Assembly: GCA_021730285.1 (NCBI GenBank)
Contig: CP082962.1
Span: forward strand, 2,666,001 to 2,730,000
DNA from: Desulfovibrio sp. JY
GTDB lineage: Bacteria; Desulfobacterota; Desulfovibrionia; Desulfovibrionales; Desulfovibrionaceae
Reading direction: 5' to 3'
DNA: 64,000 nucleotides
Positions 25,088 through 33,779 of the stretch are shown one piece after another. Each line of letters starts with the position of its first letter. Within the stretch, counting starts at the first letter, position 1. Made by a program: the position numbers and the translations under genes. A model generated the notes under the pieces. The model was not told the origin of the DNA. It ran no database searches and worked only from the letters and a program-made list of their open reading frames with translations.

Positions 25088-26305
25088 CTAGAATTTTCTG
25101 AGTTCGAACAGCTTTTTGGTCTGGGTCGAAACGATGTGGAAGTACTTGTCCTGGGGGATGAAGATGTAGGGAACGTCCTCGGCCCGGCGGAACAGGAAAT
25201 CCGAGAGGATCATGCGGTTGACGGCCTGGTGGCCGATAATCATGATGTACTCGGAATTGCCGCTTAGGTAGAGGGCCTTTTTCACGCCCCGGTAGACCCG
25301 GCCGGCCATGGTGGCATAGCCCTCGCCGTGGGGATACACGAAGTTGTATTTGTTGCGGGTCCGGGCCGCGAACAGATCCGGCCGGGTGCGTTCGATCTCG
25401 GCGTAGCTCATGCCGTCGCACTCGCCCACGTCGATCTCGTCGAATTCCGGGAAGGCGTGGTGGGTGGTCTGGCCCTTGCGCGTCTCCAGGAGCGGCTCGG
25501 CCATTTCCAGGGTGCGGGTCAGCGTGCTGGTGAAAATGTACGGGAGCGGCGTGCCGATGAAATGGCGCGAGAGCCCCCAGGCCTGCTTGCGCCCCTTGTC
25601 GGTCAGGCTCGAATTGCCGCCCACCATGTCGCGCACATTGTATTCGCTTTCGGCGTGGCGCACGAGAAACAGGTTCTTGATCCAGTCGGACATGAGCAGG
25701 TCGCGGATGCGGCCGTAGTAGGGCAGGCCGGCCGAGATGCGCTCGGACAGGATGCGGTTATTCAGCGTATCCAGCCGCACCAGATCGGGGGCCTCGTCCG
25801 GCGGTTCGTAGATGTGGCGGTAGTAGCCGATGCGGGTCACGAAGCTTTTCTTGGCTTCGGCCTCGGACAGGCCGGCGAATTCCGGGAGCCTGGCCTTGCG
25901 GGCGATGGACAGGGCCAGAAGCTCCGGGTCGTCGTTGATGCACTCGATGAATAAAATGGGATGGTTGGGCAGATGGGCCCGCAACGTCTCCCGCCGTTTG
26001 CGGGAGACGTTGGTGGCGTCGAGGATGGCGATGTCGCCTTCGGTGGACAGGTAGGCCTTGGCCTCGGCGAAATTGACCGCCGCGATGCGCTCCCGCAGCC
26101 CGGCCGCATGGGTGTTGGCCGGGTTGTAGAAATCGGGATTGGACGTGTTGCCCGGGATCATGCGCCGGCGCACGTCGCCGTTGTTGAAAATTCCGACCTT
26201 GATGTCGTCTTTTTCCAGGTTCTCCTTGATCTTGGCGCCCACAGTGGACTTGCCCATGGCCGGCAGCCCCACCATGGCGATGTAGAGCTTGCTCGGCCTG
26301 GCCAT
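25088..26305 (-). CDS. PFKFB-like 6-phosphofructo-2-kinase / fructose-2,6-bisphosphatase
   Basis: A 405-aa two-domain protein. The N-terminal kinase (about 1-215) has a Walker A GLPAMGKS (13-20), RRRMIPGN and ILDATNVSRKRRE. The C-terminal histidine phosphatase (about 216-400) has FLVRHAESEYN with the RH(A/G)E motif, STLTRTLEMAE, GECDGMSYAEI and IIGHQAV. Domain order and motifs match the eukaryotic bifunctional enzyme that makes and breaks fructose 2,6-bisphosphate. Bacterial homologues exist, but their substrate is seldom known. The ATG shares one base with the stop of the U32 gene (TAATG), so translation is coupled. The substrate here is unproven. Confidence 0.82.
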   Translation of the reverse strand: MARPSKLYIAMVGLPAMGKSTVGAKIKENLEKDDIKVGIFNNGDVRRRMIPGNTSNPDFYNPANTHAAGLRERIAAVNFAEAKAYLSTEGDIAILDATNVSRKRRETLRAHLPNHPILFIECINDDPELLALSIARKARLPEFAGLSEAEAKKSFVTRIGYYRHIYEPPDEAPDLVRLDTLNNRILSERISAGLPYYGRIRDLLMSDWIKNLFLVRHAESEYNVRDMVGGNSSLTDKGRKQAWGLSRHFIGTPLPYIFTSTLTRTLEMAEPLLETRKGQTTHHAFPEFDEIDVGECDGMSYAEIERTRPDLFAARTRNKYNFVYPHGEGYATMAGRVYRGVKKALYLSGNSEYIMIIGHQAVNRMILSDFLFRRAEDVPYIFIPQDKYFHIVSTQTKKLFELRKF

Positions 26306-28284
26306 TAGAGCAACCCTACTTCCCAGTTGAAATGGCTGGTGCGTTCGCGCCGCTCCACATCCCTGGGCATGGGCTCGCGCAGGTCCACGAACACGCTGTA
26401 GCCGGCCCTGACCAGCTCCTCGCGGTGCTTGTGCAGGTCGACCTCCCAGTTGGCGTAGAGCCAATAGGTGCGGTCGTACTTGACGGCCCAAAAGCCTTCT
26501 TCCTTGGGACTGATCACCGGCAGGCAGGTCTTGATCTCGCCGGAAAGCACCCGGGAAAGTCCGAGCGGCCAGGCCCCCTTGTGCACGATGCCGAGCGGCA
26601 AGGGCGAGAGCTTCGGCAGGGCGAGCATGTCCTCGCCGGAAAGTTCCGGCGAAACGAAGGCCCCGGCGAATCCGGCACGCCCCAGTTCGCCGATGGCGAT
26701 GGGGTTGGCGATGTTGCAAAACGGGCCGGCCCACAGCTCCAGTCCCTTGGCCCCGGTCGGGAAAAGCCCGGTCTGCCACGGCGCGCCGAGCACGAACCGC
26801 TTGCCGCCGCGCGAACAGATGGCCGCAACCAGGCTGACGAATTCGCTTTCCTCATCCGGCCACACAACAGGCGGCAGCCACCACCACACCGAGGCGGCCC
26901 GGCCGAGCGGCAGGTTGTGCGCCCGCTTGGTGGAAACCCAGACGCCAAACGGCCCCTTTTCCTTGCGCATGTCGGGATGCCGCCACACGCTTATGGAAAG
27001 CGGTTCGCCCCGGGCCGGCTTTCTGGGCTTCGGCATGGCGGGGGAGAATTCCACGGCTTTGGCCTCGCGCTCGGGCAGGCGTTCAAGCTCGGCCTGCAAG
27101 GGGCGCAGCTTGTCCATGAGCGCGGGTTCGCGGCGGTCGATGAGGTAGGCCGGCATGCCGGATTCGGGGCGCGGGGCGTCGCTTATGGTCAGGGTGAGCC
27201 GGCCGCCCTTGGGCACGGGCCGCGTCACCTTGATGATGCGGTGGCCGGGTTCGTCCTCGGTGCCGAGGCGCACCAGGTCGCCGGTCATGAGCGTCACCCG
27301 GGCCGACAGGTTCCATTGCCCGGGCTTCATGCCCCGGGTGAGCTTGCCGGCGGGCAGGCCCGAGCCGGTGCGCTCCTTGGCGTCGATGGGGTTCTTGGGG
27401 CGCTGGGGCAGGAAATTGTAGTTGGTGGTGGCCCGGCCGAGGGACTGTTCCAGAAATTCCAGGGCCATCTTCTTGGCCGAGGCGTCGTCGGCGAAGTCGC
27501 GCAACAGCTTGTAGGCCGCGACCGTATGGTAGACGTAGTGGGGGCCCTTTTTGCGGCCCTCGATCTTCCAAGACGTCACTTCCGGGATGGTCAAAAGCGC
27601 CTTGGTCAGGACGTCGAGGCTTAAGTCCTGGCAGGAGAAATAACGGCCCTTCTGGCCCCGGTGGGTGTAGATGCGGCGGCAGGGCTGGACGCAACGGCCG
27701 CGAAGCCCGGATTTGCCGCCGAGGAAGCTGCTCCAGTAGCAGCGGCCCGAGACGTTGTAGCACAGCGCGCCGTGGATGAAGACTTCCAGGCTAAGGCCCT
27801 GGGGCGCGGCCTCGGCCATCTCGCGGATCTCGTCCACGGAGAGTTCCCGGGGCAGGACCACGCGGGAAAAGGAGTAGCCGGGCAGGGCGCCAAGGCCGGT
27901 CGCGCTCGAGACGTTGGCCAGGGTGGACAGGTGCAGTTCGCCCTTGTAGCCGGCCTGCCGGGCGACCGCTGCCACGCCCAGGTCCTGGACGATGAGCGCT
28001 TCCGGGCCGACGTCGGCGACGAGGCGTTTGACCAGCCGGCCGGCCTTGTCCGCCTCGTCGGGCTTGAGCAGGGTGTTTATGGCCACGTAGGTGCGCACGC
28101 CGCGGCCCCGGGCCAGCTCGGCCAGGCCGGCCAGCTCGGAGATGGAAAAATTGCGGGCCAGCATGCGGGCGGAGAAGTGCTTGAGCCCGCAGTAGATAGC
28201 GTCGGCTCCGGCGGCCACGGCCGCCAGATACGAATAGGGATCCCCCGCAGGGGCCAGGATTTCAGGCTTTTTCGCCTCGGTCAT
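26305..28284 (-). CDS. Peptidase U32-family protein
   Basis: A 659-aa protein. The U32 core spans about 1-300: PEILAPAGDPYSYLAAVAAG, GVRTYVAINTLL, then the cysteine signature HGALCYNVSGRCYWSS, GLRGRCVQPCR and SCQDLSL. The four-cysteine arrangement is that of RlhA/TrhP-type enzymes, which hydroxylate rRNA or tRNA bases and carry an iron-sulfur cluster. Older annotations call the family collagenase-like protease. A long C-terminal region (about 400-659) resembles a second barrel-like domain with DxxE-like ends. It heads a two-gene unit with the PFKFB-like gene, an odd pairing. RNA hydroxylation is inferred from family only. Confidence 0.82.
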   Translation of the reverse strand: MTEAKKPEILAPAGDPYSYLAAVAAGADAIYCGLKHFSARMLARNFSISELAGLAELARGRGVRTYVAINTLLKPDEADKAGRLVKRLVADVGPEALIVQDLGVAAVARQAGYKGELHLSTLANVSSATGLGALPGYSFSRVVLPRELSVDEIREMAEAAPQGLSLEVFIHGALCYNVSGRCYWSSFLGGKSGLRGRCVQPCRRIYTHRGQKGRYFSCQDLSLDVLTKALLTIPEVTSWKIEGRKKGPHYVYHTVAAYKLLRDFADDASAKKMALEFLEQSLGRATTNYNFLPQRPKNPIDAKERTGSGLPAGKLTRGMKPGQWNLSARVTLMTGDLVRLGTEDEPGHRIIKVTRPVPKGGRLTLTISDAPRPESGMPAYLIDRREPALMDKLRPLQAELERLPEREAKAVEFSPAMPKPRKPARGEPLSISVWRHPDMRKEKGPFGVWVSTKRAHNLPLGRAASVWWWLPPVVWPDEESEFVSLVAAICSRGGKRFVLGAPWQTGLFPTGAKGLELWAGPFCNIANPIAIGELGRAGFAGAFVSPELSGEDMLALPKLSPLPLGIVHKGAWPLGLSRVLSGEIKTCLPVISPKEEGFWAVKYDRTYWLYANWEVDLHKHREELVRAGYSVFVDLREPMPRDVERRERTSHFNWEVGLL

Positions 28285-28494
28285 AGGGATACTCGTTTGC
28301 AGGAATTATGGGCGGGAGATGCCGCGAGGGGAACACCTTAGGACAAAGTCGAACGGGAGGGAATACTTTTTCCGCATCCCGGGCCGCCGGCCGGTCCCTG
28401 GGGCGGTTTTCGGCGCCAGATTCGTTACCATATTGCAACAGTTGGGATTTGGTGCAATGGTGACTGCCACGTTTTTTTACCGGAGGGGCGGAGC

Positions 28495-29682
28495 ATGCAA
28501 CTGGTGACCGAACAGATAGAGCGGTATTTGTCGGGCGGTGCCTGGATTCGCAAGATTTTCGAGCAGGGCCTGGAGCTCAAGAAGCGGTACGGCGAAGAGG
28601 CCGTCTGCGATTTTTCCCTGGGCAACCCCGACCTGCCGCCGCCGCCCGTCATCGGCCAGTGTCTGGCCGAATTGTCCGGCCAGATGGATAAGCCCTTTGC
28701 CCTGGGTTACATGCCCAACCCCGGCTATCCCGAGGTGCGGGCCGCCCTGGCCGAGCATCTGCGCAAGGAACAGGACGGCGCGCCCATAACCGCCGGCGAC
28801 GTGATCCTCACCTGCGGCGCGGCCGGCGGCATCAACGTTTTTTTCAGGACCGTGCTGACGCCCGGCGACGTGGTCCTTTGCCCCTCGCCGTATTTCGTGG
28901 AATACGACTTCTACGCCGCCAACCACGGCGCAACCCTGACCACCGTGCCGACCAAACCCGACACCTTCGAGCTGGACATCCCGGCCATGGAGGCGGCCAT
29001 CACCCCCCGCACCCAGGTGGTCATGATCAACTCCCCCAACAACCCCACCGGCCAGATCTATTCCAAGGAAACGCTGATCGAGCTTTCGGCCATGCTCACC
29101 CGCCAGAACGCGGGCCGCGACCGGCCGATCTATCTGCTGGCCGACGAGCCGTACCGCTTTCTGGCCTACGACGGCGCGACCGTGCCGTCGGTGCTGCCGC
29201 TCTATCCGTATTCCCTGGTCATCGGCTCCTTTTCCAAAAACATGTCCCTGCCGGGCGAGCGGGTCGGGTTCGTCGTGGTCTCGCCGGACATGCCGGGCCG
29301 GGAAAAGCTCGTGGCCGGCATGGTCTTCGCCAACCGCATCATGGGCTTCGTCAACGCCCCGGCCGTGGGCCAGGCGCTTTTGCTGCGCGCCCTTGGCCAG
29401 GAAGTGGACCGCGGCATCTACGAACGCCGGCGCAAGGCCATGGCCGGGGTGCTGACCCGGTCGGGGTATTCGTTTTTCATGCCGCGCGGGGCGTTTTATT
29501 TCTTTCCCAAATCGCCCATCCCGGACGAAGTGGCCTTCGTGGAACGCCTCGCGGCCGAGCGGGTGCTGGCCGTGCCGGGGCGCGGATTCGGGCTGCCGGG
29601 CCACTTCCGGCTGGCCTTTTGCGTGGACGAGGCGGTCATCAACCGGGCCGAGGCGGGCTTCGCCAAAGCCATGGCCGGATAA
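28495..29682 (+). CDS. Class I/II pyridoxal-phosphate aminotransferase
   Basis: A 395-aa fold-type I aminotransferase. SPNNPTGQIYS, ADEPYRFLAY and the PLP lysine in GSFSKNMSLPGERVGF (Lys near 248) are all visible, as is the C-terminal FRLAFCVDEA with the carboxylate-binding Arg. The sequence resembles aspartate/aromatic aminotransferases; the amino donor cannot be fixed from sequence. GGAGGGGCGGAGC precedes the ATG. It is a single gene, divergent from the U32 gene. Confidence 0.88.
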   Translation: MQLVTEQIERYLSGGAWIRKIFEQGLELKKRYGEEAVCDFSLGNPDLPPPPVIGQCLAELSGQMDKPFALGYMPNPGYPEVRAALAEHLRKEQDGAPITAGDVILTCGAAGGINVFFRTVLTPGDVVLCPSPYFVEYDFYAANHGATLTTVPTKPDTFELDIPAMEAAITPRTQVVMINSPNNPTGQIYSKETLIELSAMLTRQNAGRDRPIYLLADEPYRFLAYDGATVPSVLPLYPYSLVIGSFSKNMSLPGERVGFVVVSPDMPGREKLVAGMVFANRIMGFVNAPAVGQALLLRALGQEVDRGIYERRRKAMAGVLTRSGYSFFMPRGAFYFFPKSPIPDEVAFVERLAAERVLAVPGRGFGLPGHFRLAFCVDEAVINRAEAGFAKAMAG

Positions 29683-29710
29683 CGGGCGGGCTTTTTTTAC
29701 AAGATATCTG

Positions 29711-29738
29711 TTGACAGCCCCGGTGGGGCGGCATAGTT
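29711..29738 (+). promoter_or_regulatory. Promoter of the RRM protein gene
   Basis: Consensus -35 TTGACA at 29711-29716 and a -10-like CATAGTT at 29732-29738, leaving a leader of about 110 bases. The long leader is typical of RNA-binding or cold-responsive genes, but that link is inference. Confidence 0.45.
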
Positions 29739-29854
29739 GATTGCATCTCAACGTTGGCTAAGTCTTTGTAACCGTCTCCGAGGATCTTTGCGTTTGCCGA
29801 GCTCCCGTCGACCTTTGAAGAGTTAGCCCGAAAAAAAGTTTGGAGCTTTAGCGA

Positions 29855-30145
29855 ATGTCCAAGAAACTCTACGTCGGCAACCTTCCTTTTTCCACCAATG
29901 AAGACGAAATCCGCACTCTCTTCGCCAGCTATGGCGATGTGGAGTCGGTCAACCTGATCGTTGACCGCGAGACCGGCCGCCTGCGCGGCTTCGGCTTCGT
30001 GGAAATGACCCCTGAAGGTGCCGATGCCGCCATGGAAGCCCTTGACGGCAAGCCTTTCGGCGGCCGCGACCTGCGCGTCAACGAGGCGCAGGAGCGTCAG
30101 CCCCGTACCGGCGGTTCCGGCGGTCCCCGTCGCAACAGCTGGTAG
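29855..30145 (+). CDS. RRM-domain RNA-binding protein
   Basis: A 96-aa protein made of one RNA recognition motif (about 3-80) and a short Gly/Arg/Pro tail. RNP2 is LYVGNL and RNP1 is RGFGFVEM, with the aromatic residues that stack on RNA bases. Small glycine-tailed RRM proteins of this kind in bacteria are often cold- or stress-linked and bind single-stranded RNA without strong sequence preference. It has its own promoter and terminator, so it is monocistronic. Confidence 0.92.
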   Translation: MSKKLYVGNLPFSTNEDEIRTLFASYGDVESVNLIVDRETGRLRGFGFVEMTPEGADAAMEALDGKPFGGRDLRVNEAQERQPRTGGSGGPRRNSW

Positions 30146-30188
30146 TCGCCGTCAAGCCGGCGTCCGCGTCGGCTACGGAAGCAGCCAA

Positions 30189-30219
30189 GGCCCCGTCCGC
30201 GTGCGGACGGGGCCTTTTT
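30189..30219 (+). terminator. Rho-independent terminator of the RRM gene
   Basis: Stem GGCCCCGTCC / GGACGGGGCC with a six-base loop, followed by TTTTT. Confidence 0.88.
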
Positions 30220-30248
30220 CGTATACTCCCCGTCCACGGGGCTCTCGC

Positions 30249-30276
30249 TTGACGGCCGGATCAAAGGCGGTTAAGT
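30249..30276 (+). promoter_or_regulatory. Promoter of the ffh-rpsP operon
   Basis: TTGACG (30249-30254), a 16-base spacer, then TTAAGT (30271-30276), directly before ffh. Confidence 0.4.
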
Positions 30277-30313
30277 AGTCCAACTTTGCCCTTTACCGAG
30301 GTGCGCCAGGACC

Positions 30314-31846
30314 ATGTTCGACAGCCTAACCGACAGACTCGACGACGTCTTCCGCAAGATCAGGGGACACGCCCGCCTGACCGAGGAGAACGTCCAGACC
30401 GCCTTGCGCGAGGTGCGTCTGGCCCTGCTTGAGGCCGACGTCAACTTCAAGGTCGTCAAGGACTTCATCGAGCGCGTGCGCGAGCGGGCCATGGGCCAGG
30501 ACGTCCTCAAGAGCCTGACCCCGGGCCAGCAGGTCGTCAAGATCGTCCACGACGAAATGGTCGAACTGCTCGGCGGCCAGGCTCAGGAACTCGACCTCAA
30601 GGCCTCCCCGGCCGTCATCATGGTCGTGGGCCTGCAAGGCTCGGGCAAAACCACCACCTGCGCCAAGCTGGCCCTGAAGCTGCGGCGCGAACTCAAGCGC
30701 AAGCCCTATCTGGTGCCGGCCGACGTCTACCGCCCGGCGGCCATCGACCAGCTCCACAAGCTGGCGTCCCAGCTCGATATCGACGCTTTTCCGTCCACCA
30801 CGGACCAGAGCCCGGTGGATATCTGCACGGCCGCCCTGGAAGAGGCCAAGCGCACCGGCCACGACGTGGTGCTGCTCGACACCGCCGGCCGCCTGCACGT
30901 CGACGAAGCCCTCATGGAGGAGCTCTCGGCCATCAAGGCCAGGACCAACCCCGGCGAAATCCTGTTCGTGGCCGACGCCATGACCGGCCAGGACGCCGTC
31001 ACCGTCGCCTCCTCGTTTAATGACCGCCTGGGCGTCACCGGCGTGGTGCTCACCAAGATGGACGGCGACGCCCGGGGCGGCGCGGCCCTGTCCGTGCGCC
31101 AGGTCACGGGCAAGGCCATCAAGCTCGTGGGCACGGGCGAGAAGGTCGCCGACCTGGAAGTCTTCCATCCCGACCGGGTCGCCTCGCGCATCCTCGGCAT
31201 GGGCGATATCCTGACGCTCATCGAGAAGGCCCAGACCGACGTGGACGCCGAGGAAGCGGCGGCCATGGAGAAGAAACTGCGCAAGGCGCAGTTCACCCTG
31301 GAAGATTTCCGCACCCAGATGCGCCGGGTCAAAAAACTCGGCTCCATCGAAGGCCTGCTCAAGCTCATTCCCGGCATGTCCCAGATCCGCAAGCAGCTCG
31401 GCGAAGTCCAGATGCCGGAAAAGGAGATGGCCCGGGTCGAGGCCATCATCAGTTCCATGACCAAGGCCGAGCGGGCCACCCCCAAGCTTATAAACGTCAG
31501 CCGCAAGGAACGCATCGCCAGGGGTTCGGGCACCACGGTCCTGGAAGTCAGCCAGCTTCTGAAAAATTTCAGCCAGATGCAAAAGATGATGCAGCGCATG
31601 ATGGGCGGCAAGGGCATGCCGAGCATGCCCAAGATGCCCCCTGGCATGAAGATGCCCGGCGGTATGCCGGGGGGGATGCCGGGTATGCCCCCGGGAATGC
31701 CCGGTGGAATGCCTGGCGGTATGCCGGGCGGCATGCCGGGAGTCCCCGGCGGCGGCGATCCCGAAGCCATCCGCGCCGCCCGGGCCGCGGCCAAGGCCGC
31801 CGTCAAGAAGAAGAAGGAACAACGGAAAAAACGGAAAAAACGCTAG
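30314..31846 (+). CDS. ffh: Signal recognition particle protein Ffh
   Basis: A 510-aa GTPase that binds 4.5S RNA and hydrophobic signal sequences and delivers ribosomes to FtsY. The N domain is followed by the G domain with [10 protein letters not shown] (about 103-112), DTAGRLH and [10 protein letters not shown]. The M domain (about 330-450) carries methionine-rich signal-binding helices. The C-terminal tail is extended by a long Gly-Met-Pro repeat ([16 protein letters not shown] and further), unusual in length, before a basic [13 protein letters not shown] end. It heads an operon with rpsP. Confidence 0.97.
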   Translation: MFDSLTDRLDDVFRKIRGHARLTEENVQTALREVRLALLEADVNFKVVKDFIERVRERAMGQDVLKSLTPGQQVVKIVHDEMVELLGGQAQELDLKASPAVIMVVGLQGSGKTTTCAKLALKLRRELKRKPYLVPADVYRPAAIDQLHKLASQLDIDAFPSTTDQSPVDICTAALEEAKRTGHDVVLLDTAGRLHVDEALMEELSAIKARTNPGEILFVADAMTGQDAVTVASSFNDRLGVTGVVLTKMDGDARGGAALSVRQVTGKAIKLVGTGEKVADLEVFHPDRVASRILGMGDILTLIEKAQTDVDAEEAAAMEKKLRKAQFTLEDFRTQMRRVKKLGSIEGLLKLIPGMSQIRKQLGEVQMPEKEMARVEAIISSMTKAERATPKLINVSRKERIARGSGTTVLEVSQLLKNFSQMQKMMQRMMGGKGMPSMPKMPPGMKMPGGMPGGMPGMPPGMPGGMPGGMPGGMPGVPGGGDPEAIRAARAAAKAAVKKKKEQRKKRKKR

Positions 31847-31905
31847 CCGGACGGCGGGCGGTTATTCCACAACAGCTATCATCCCGAAGGACAGGAGAAT
31901 ACGTT

Positions 31906-32145
31906 ATGGCCATGAAACTGCGTCTGACCCGCATGGGTTCCAAGAAGCGCCCGTTTTACCGCATTGTCGCCATGGACTCCAAGACCCGCCGCGACGGCCG
32001 CGCCCTGGAGTATCTGGGCTACTACAACCCCATGGTTGACCCGGCGGAAATAAAAGTGGATAGTGAAAAAGTGCGGTCCTGGCTTGAGCGCGGAGCCAAG
32101 CCCTCGGATACCGTGCGCGCCCTGCTGCAGAAGGCTGACGTCTAG
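31906..32145 (+). CDS. rpsP: Ribosomal protein S16
   Basis: A 79-aa small-subunit protein of typical length with the family start [19 protein letters not shown] and [13 protein letters not shown]. It binds 16S rRNA early in assembly. A good Shine-Dalgarno (GGACAGGAG) precedes the ATG. It lies 60 bp after ffh, as in many delta- and gammaproteobacteria. Confidence 0.97.
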   Translation: MAMKLRLTRMGSKKRPFYRIVAMDSKTRRDGRALEYLGYYNPMVDPAEIKVDSEKVRSWLERGAKPSDTVRALLQKADV

Positions 32146-32293
32146 GCTCCTCCGGCACACGACGCTTTGAAGAAGAGGTCCGGGCCGGAAATCCCAGACG
32201 CCGCCGCTTCACCCCCGGGTACGGCCCGGGGGGTATACGGAAACGGAGGCGGGAGTCCTTCGCTTGCTCTTACGGTTACCTCAGGAGGTGCGT

Positions 32294-32527
32294 ATGTTGA
32301 AGGACTTGATTGAGTATGTGGCCAAATCCCTGGTGGACAACCCGGATCAGGTGCAGGTGTCGGAGATAGAGGGCGAACAGACCTCGGTCATCGAACTCAA
32401 GGTGGCCAAGGAAGACCTCGGCAAGGTTATCGGCAAACAGGGCCGGACCGCCCGTGCCATGCGCACTATCCTCGGCGCGGCCTCGACCAAGGCTCGCAAA
32501 CGTTCCGTGCTGGAGATCCTCGAATAG
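32294..32527 (+). CDS. khpA: KH-domain RNA-binding protein (KhpA/YlqC type)
   Basis: A 77-aa single KH domain with the GxxG loop in [13 protein letters not shown]. The ATG at 32294 has a consensus AGGAGGTG seven bases upstream; an upstream in-frame TTG at 32264 was rejected. Proteins of this family bind RNA, often with KhpB/Jag, and affect ribosome assembly or cell elongation. It sits between rpsP and rimM as in many genomes. Confidence 0.92.
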   Translation: MLKDLIEYVAKSLVDNPDQVQVSEIEGEQTSVIELKVAKEDLGKVIGKQGRTARAMRTILGAASTKARKRSVLEILE

Positions 32528-32556
32528 GACGTCCCGCACCTATCGAAACGACCGCC

Positions 32557-33108
32557 ATGGGCCCGGAAAAATACATTATCGTGGGTGACGTGGCGCGCCC
32601 ACACGGCATCCGAGGGGAGTTGTGCATCGACAGCCATGCCGACTCCCCTTCCTATTTCGGCCGGGGTGCCGTGGTGCGCCTGTGTCCGGCCGGGGCCCCG
32701 GGGCGCGGCCGCGACTACACCGTGCGCGCCGCCCGCGTCCATAAGGAACGGGTGCTCGTCAGCTTCGAGGGCGTTCCCGACCGCAATGCCGCCGAGGCCC
32801 TGCGGGGCTTGGCCATTTGCGTGCCGGCCTCGCGCCTTGCCCCGCCCGAACCCGACGAGGTCTTTCTCCACCAACTCCTCGGCCTGCGCGTGCGTCTGGC
32901 CCAATCAGCCCCCACCAGTCCCGACTTCGGCGTCATCGAAGACGTCCGCGACTCCGGCGGGGCCGAGCTCTGGGTCATCCGCGACGCCGCCGGCCATGAA
33001 ATCCTCTTTCCCGCCGCCGACGAACTGGTGCCCGACATCGACCTCGAGGCCGGTTTCGTGGTCATCGATCCGCCGCCCGGTCTGCTGGAACTCTACCAGA
33101 CCGACTAA
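32557..33108 (+). CDS. rimM: Ribosome maturation factor RimM
   Basis: A 183-aa 30S assembly factor that binds S19. The N-terminal domain contains VGDVARPHGIRGELCI, and the C-terminal PRC-barrel contains GVIEDVRDSGGAELWVI and ILFPAADELVPDIDLEAG. Length is normal. In most genomes trmD and rplS follow rimM; here the reading ends and about 600 bp of non-coding sequence follows. Confidence 0.95.
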   Translation: MGPEKYIIVGDVARPHGIRGELCIDSHADSPSYFGRGAVVRLCPAGAPGRGRDYTVRAARVHKERVLVSFEGVPDRNAAEALRGLAICVPASRLAPPEPDEVFLHQLLGLRVRLAQSAPTSPDFGVIEDVRDSGGAELWVIRDAAGHEILFPAADELVPDIDLEAGFVVIDPPPGLLELYQTD

Positions 33109-33614
33109 CACCGCGTTCGTTTGTCCGAGTATCGCCGGAGCGGCGATGCGGTTTCTCACGGCAAAGCCGACATAGTATCGGTTTTGTCTGGGGAGGTTGC
33201 CGTGTTGTCGTTGCACTGTTGCCGTTGTTTTGCTGTTGCTGTGGTCGCCGTTGTTGGTCGGGGCGGCTGAGGGCAGTGCGGCAGCCGTTGTAGGTCGGGC
33301 CGGCCGGGGGCAGGGCGGCCGCGCGCGGCGCATATTTGAAGAATACGCCTTCGCGTCCGTCCTGCCCCCAGCCGGCCCTGGTCGCGCGTCCCATCCCCGG
33401 GAGCGATGCGTACCGGACGTACGGAGCTTACAGCCGTTGGAAAGCAGGGGGTGTAGGTATTCGCAGGCTTTCCGGCGAGCGCCTCTGCGTACGACGCCAT
33501 AGCTGAAAGCAACCTTTGCTGCTGCATGTGTAGGCCCACCGCCGGCCGCCCGATGCGGACTCCTATTCGAGTGAGGGCGCGTTCCTCCATACGCCGCTCT
33601 TCCCTCTCGGATCT
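33109..33614. other. Non-coding, low-complexity region after rimM
   Basis: About 500 bp. The first part (33190-33260) is a GTT/GCTGTT-rich plus-strand run, then come two 37-bp tandem copies. The rest holds TTGAAGAATACGCC-like mixed sequence. Open frames on the minus strand have poor third-position GC and no known motif. I see no gene. trmD or rplS remnants are not recognisable. Confidence 0.5.
33247..33320. repeat. 37-bp imperfect tandem repeat, two copies
   Basis: Copies at 33247-33283 and 33284-33320 are directly adjacent and differ at about six positions. Each begins GCCGTTGT and contains GGTCGGG and GGGCAG. It may be slippage-derived. Confidence 0.7.
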
Positions 33615-33656
33615 AAAAGGGCTCTTCATTTCCTCTGGAAATGAAGAGCCCTTTTT
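33615..33656 (+). terminator. Strong bidirectional terminator
   Basis: A 19-bp perfect stem: AAAAGGGCTCTTCATTTCC pairs with GGAAATGAAGAGCCCTTTT around TCT, with T-runs on both strands. It is unrelated to classes A-C. No obvious gene ends immediately before it on either side, so it may end an unrecognised RNA or the rimM transcript. Confidence 0.88.
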
Positions 33657-33717
33657 CATGCTGCATCCGGTGAACCCTGAAGCCCATGCACCCCTTTGAA
33701 AGTTTTTGATGGGGGGT

Positions 33718-33753
33718 CCGGGGGGAAACTTTTTTCAAAAAGTTTCCCCCCGG
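33718..33753 (-). terminator. Class B palindromic terminator (B3)
   Basis: CCGGGGGGAAACTTTTTT pairs with AAAAAGTTTCCCCCCGG. The class B tail lies on the minus-strand downstream side (GAAAGTTTTTGATGGGGGGT as read on plus). It ends the BaiN-like gene. Confidence 0.8.
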
Positions 33754-33779
33754 CCGCCGGAGGCATCCTCACGCATCCC

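Noticed and set aside
31600-31750. Short regular repeats as a CRISPR or minisatellite
   Set aside because: They encode the Gly-Met-Pro tail of Ffh in frame and have no spacers.
33109-33614. 6S RNA, tmRNA, SRP RNA or RNase P RNA before the strong terminator
   Set aside because: None of the signature segments of these RNAs could be found on either strand.
33156-33659. A 167-aa minus-strand open frame after rimM
   Set aside because: Poor third-position GC, no family motif, and it reads through the tandem repeat and the terminator.
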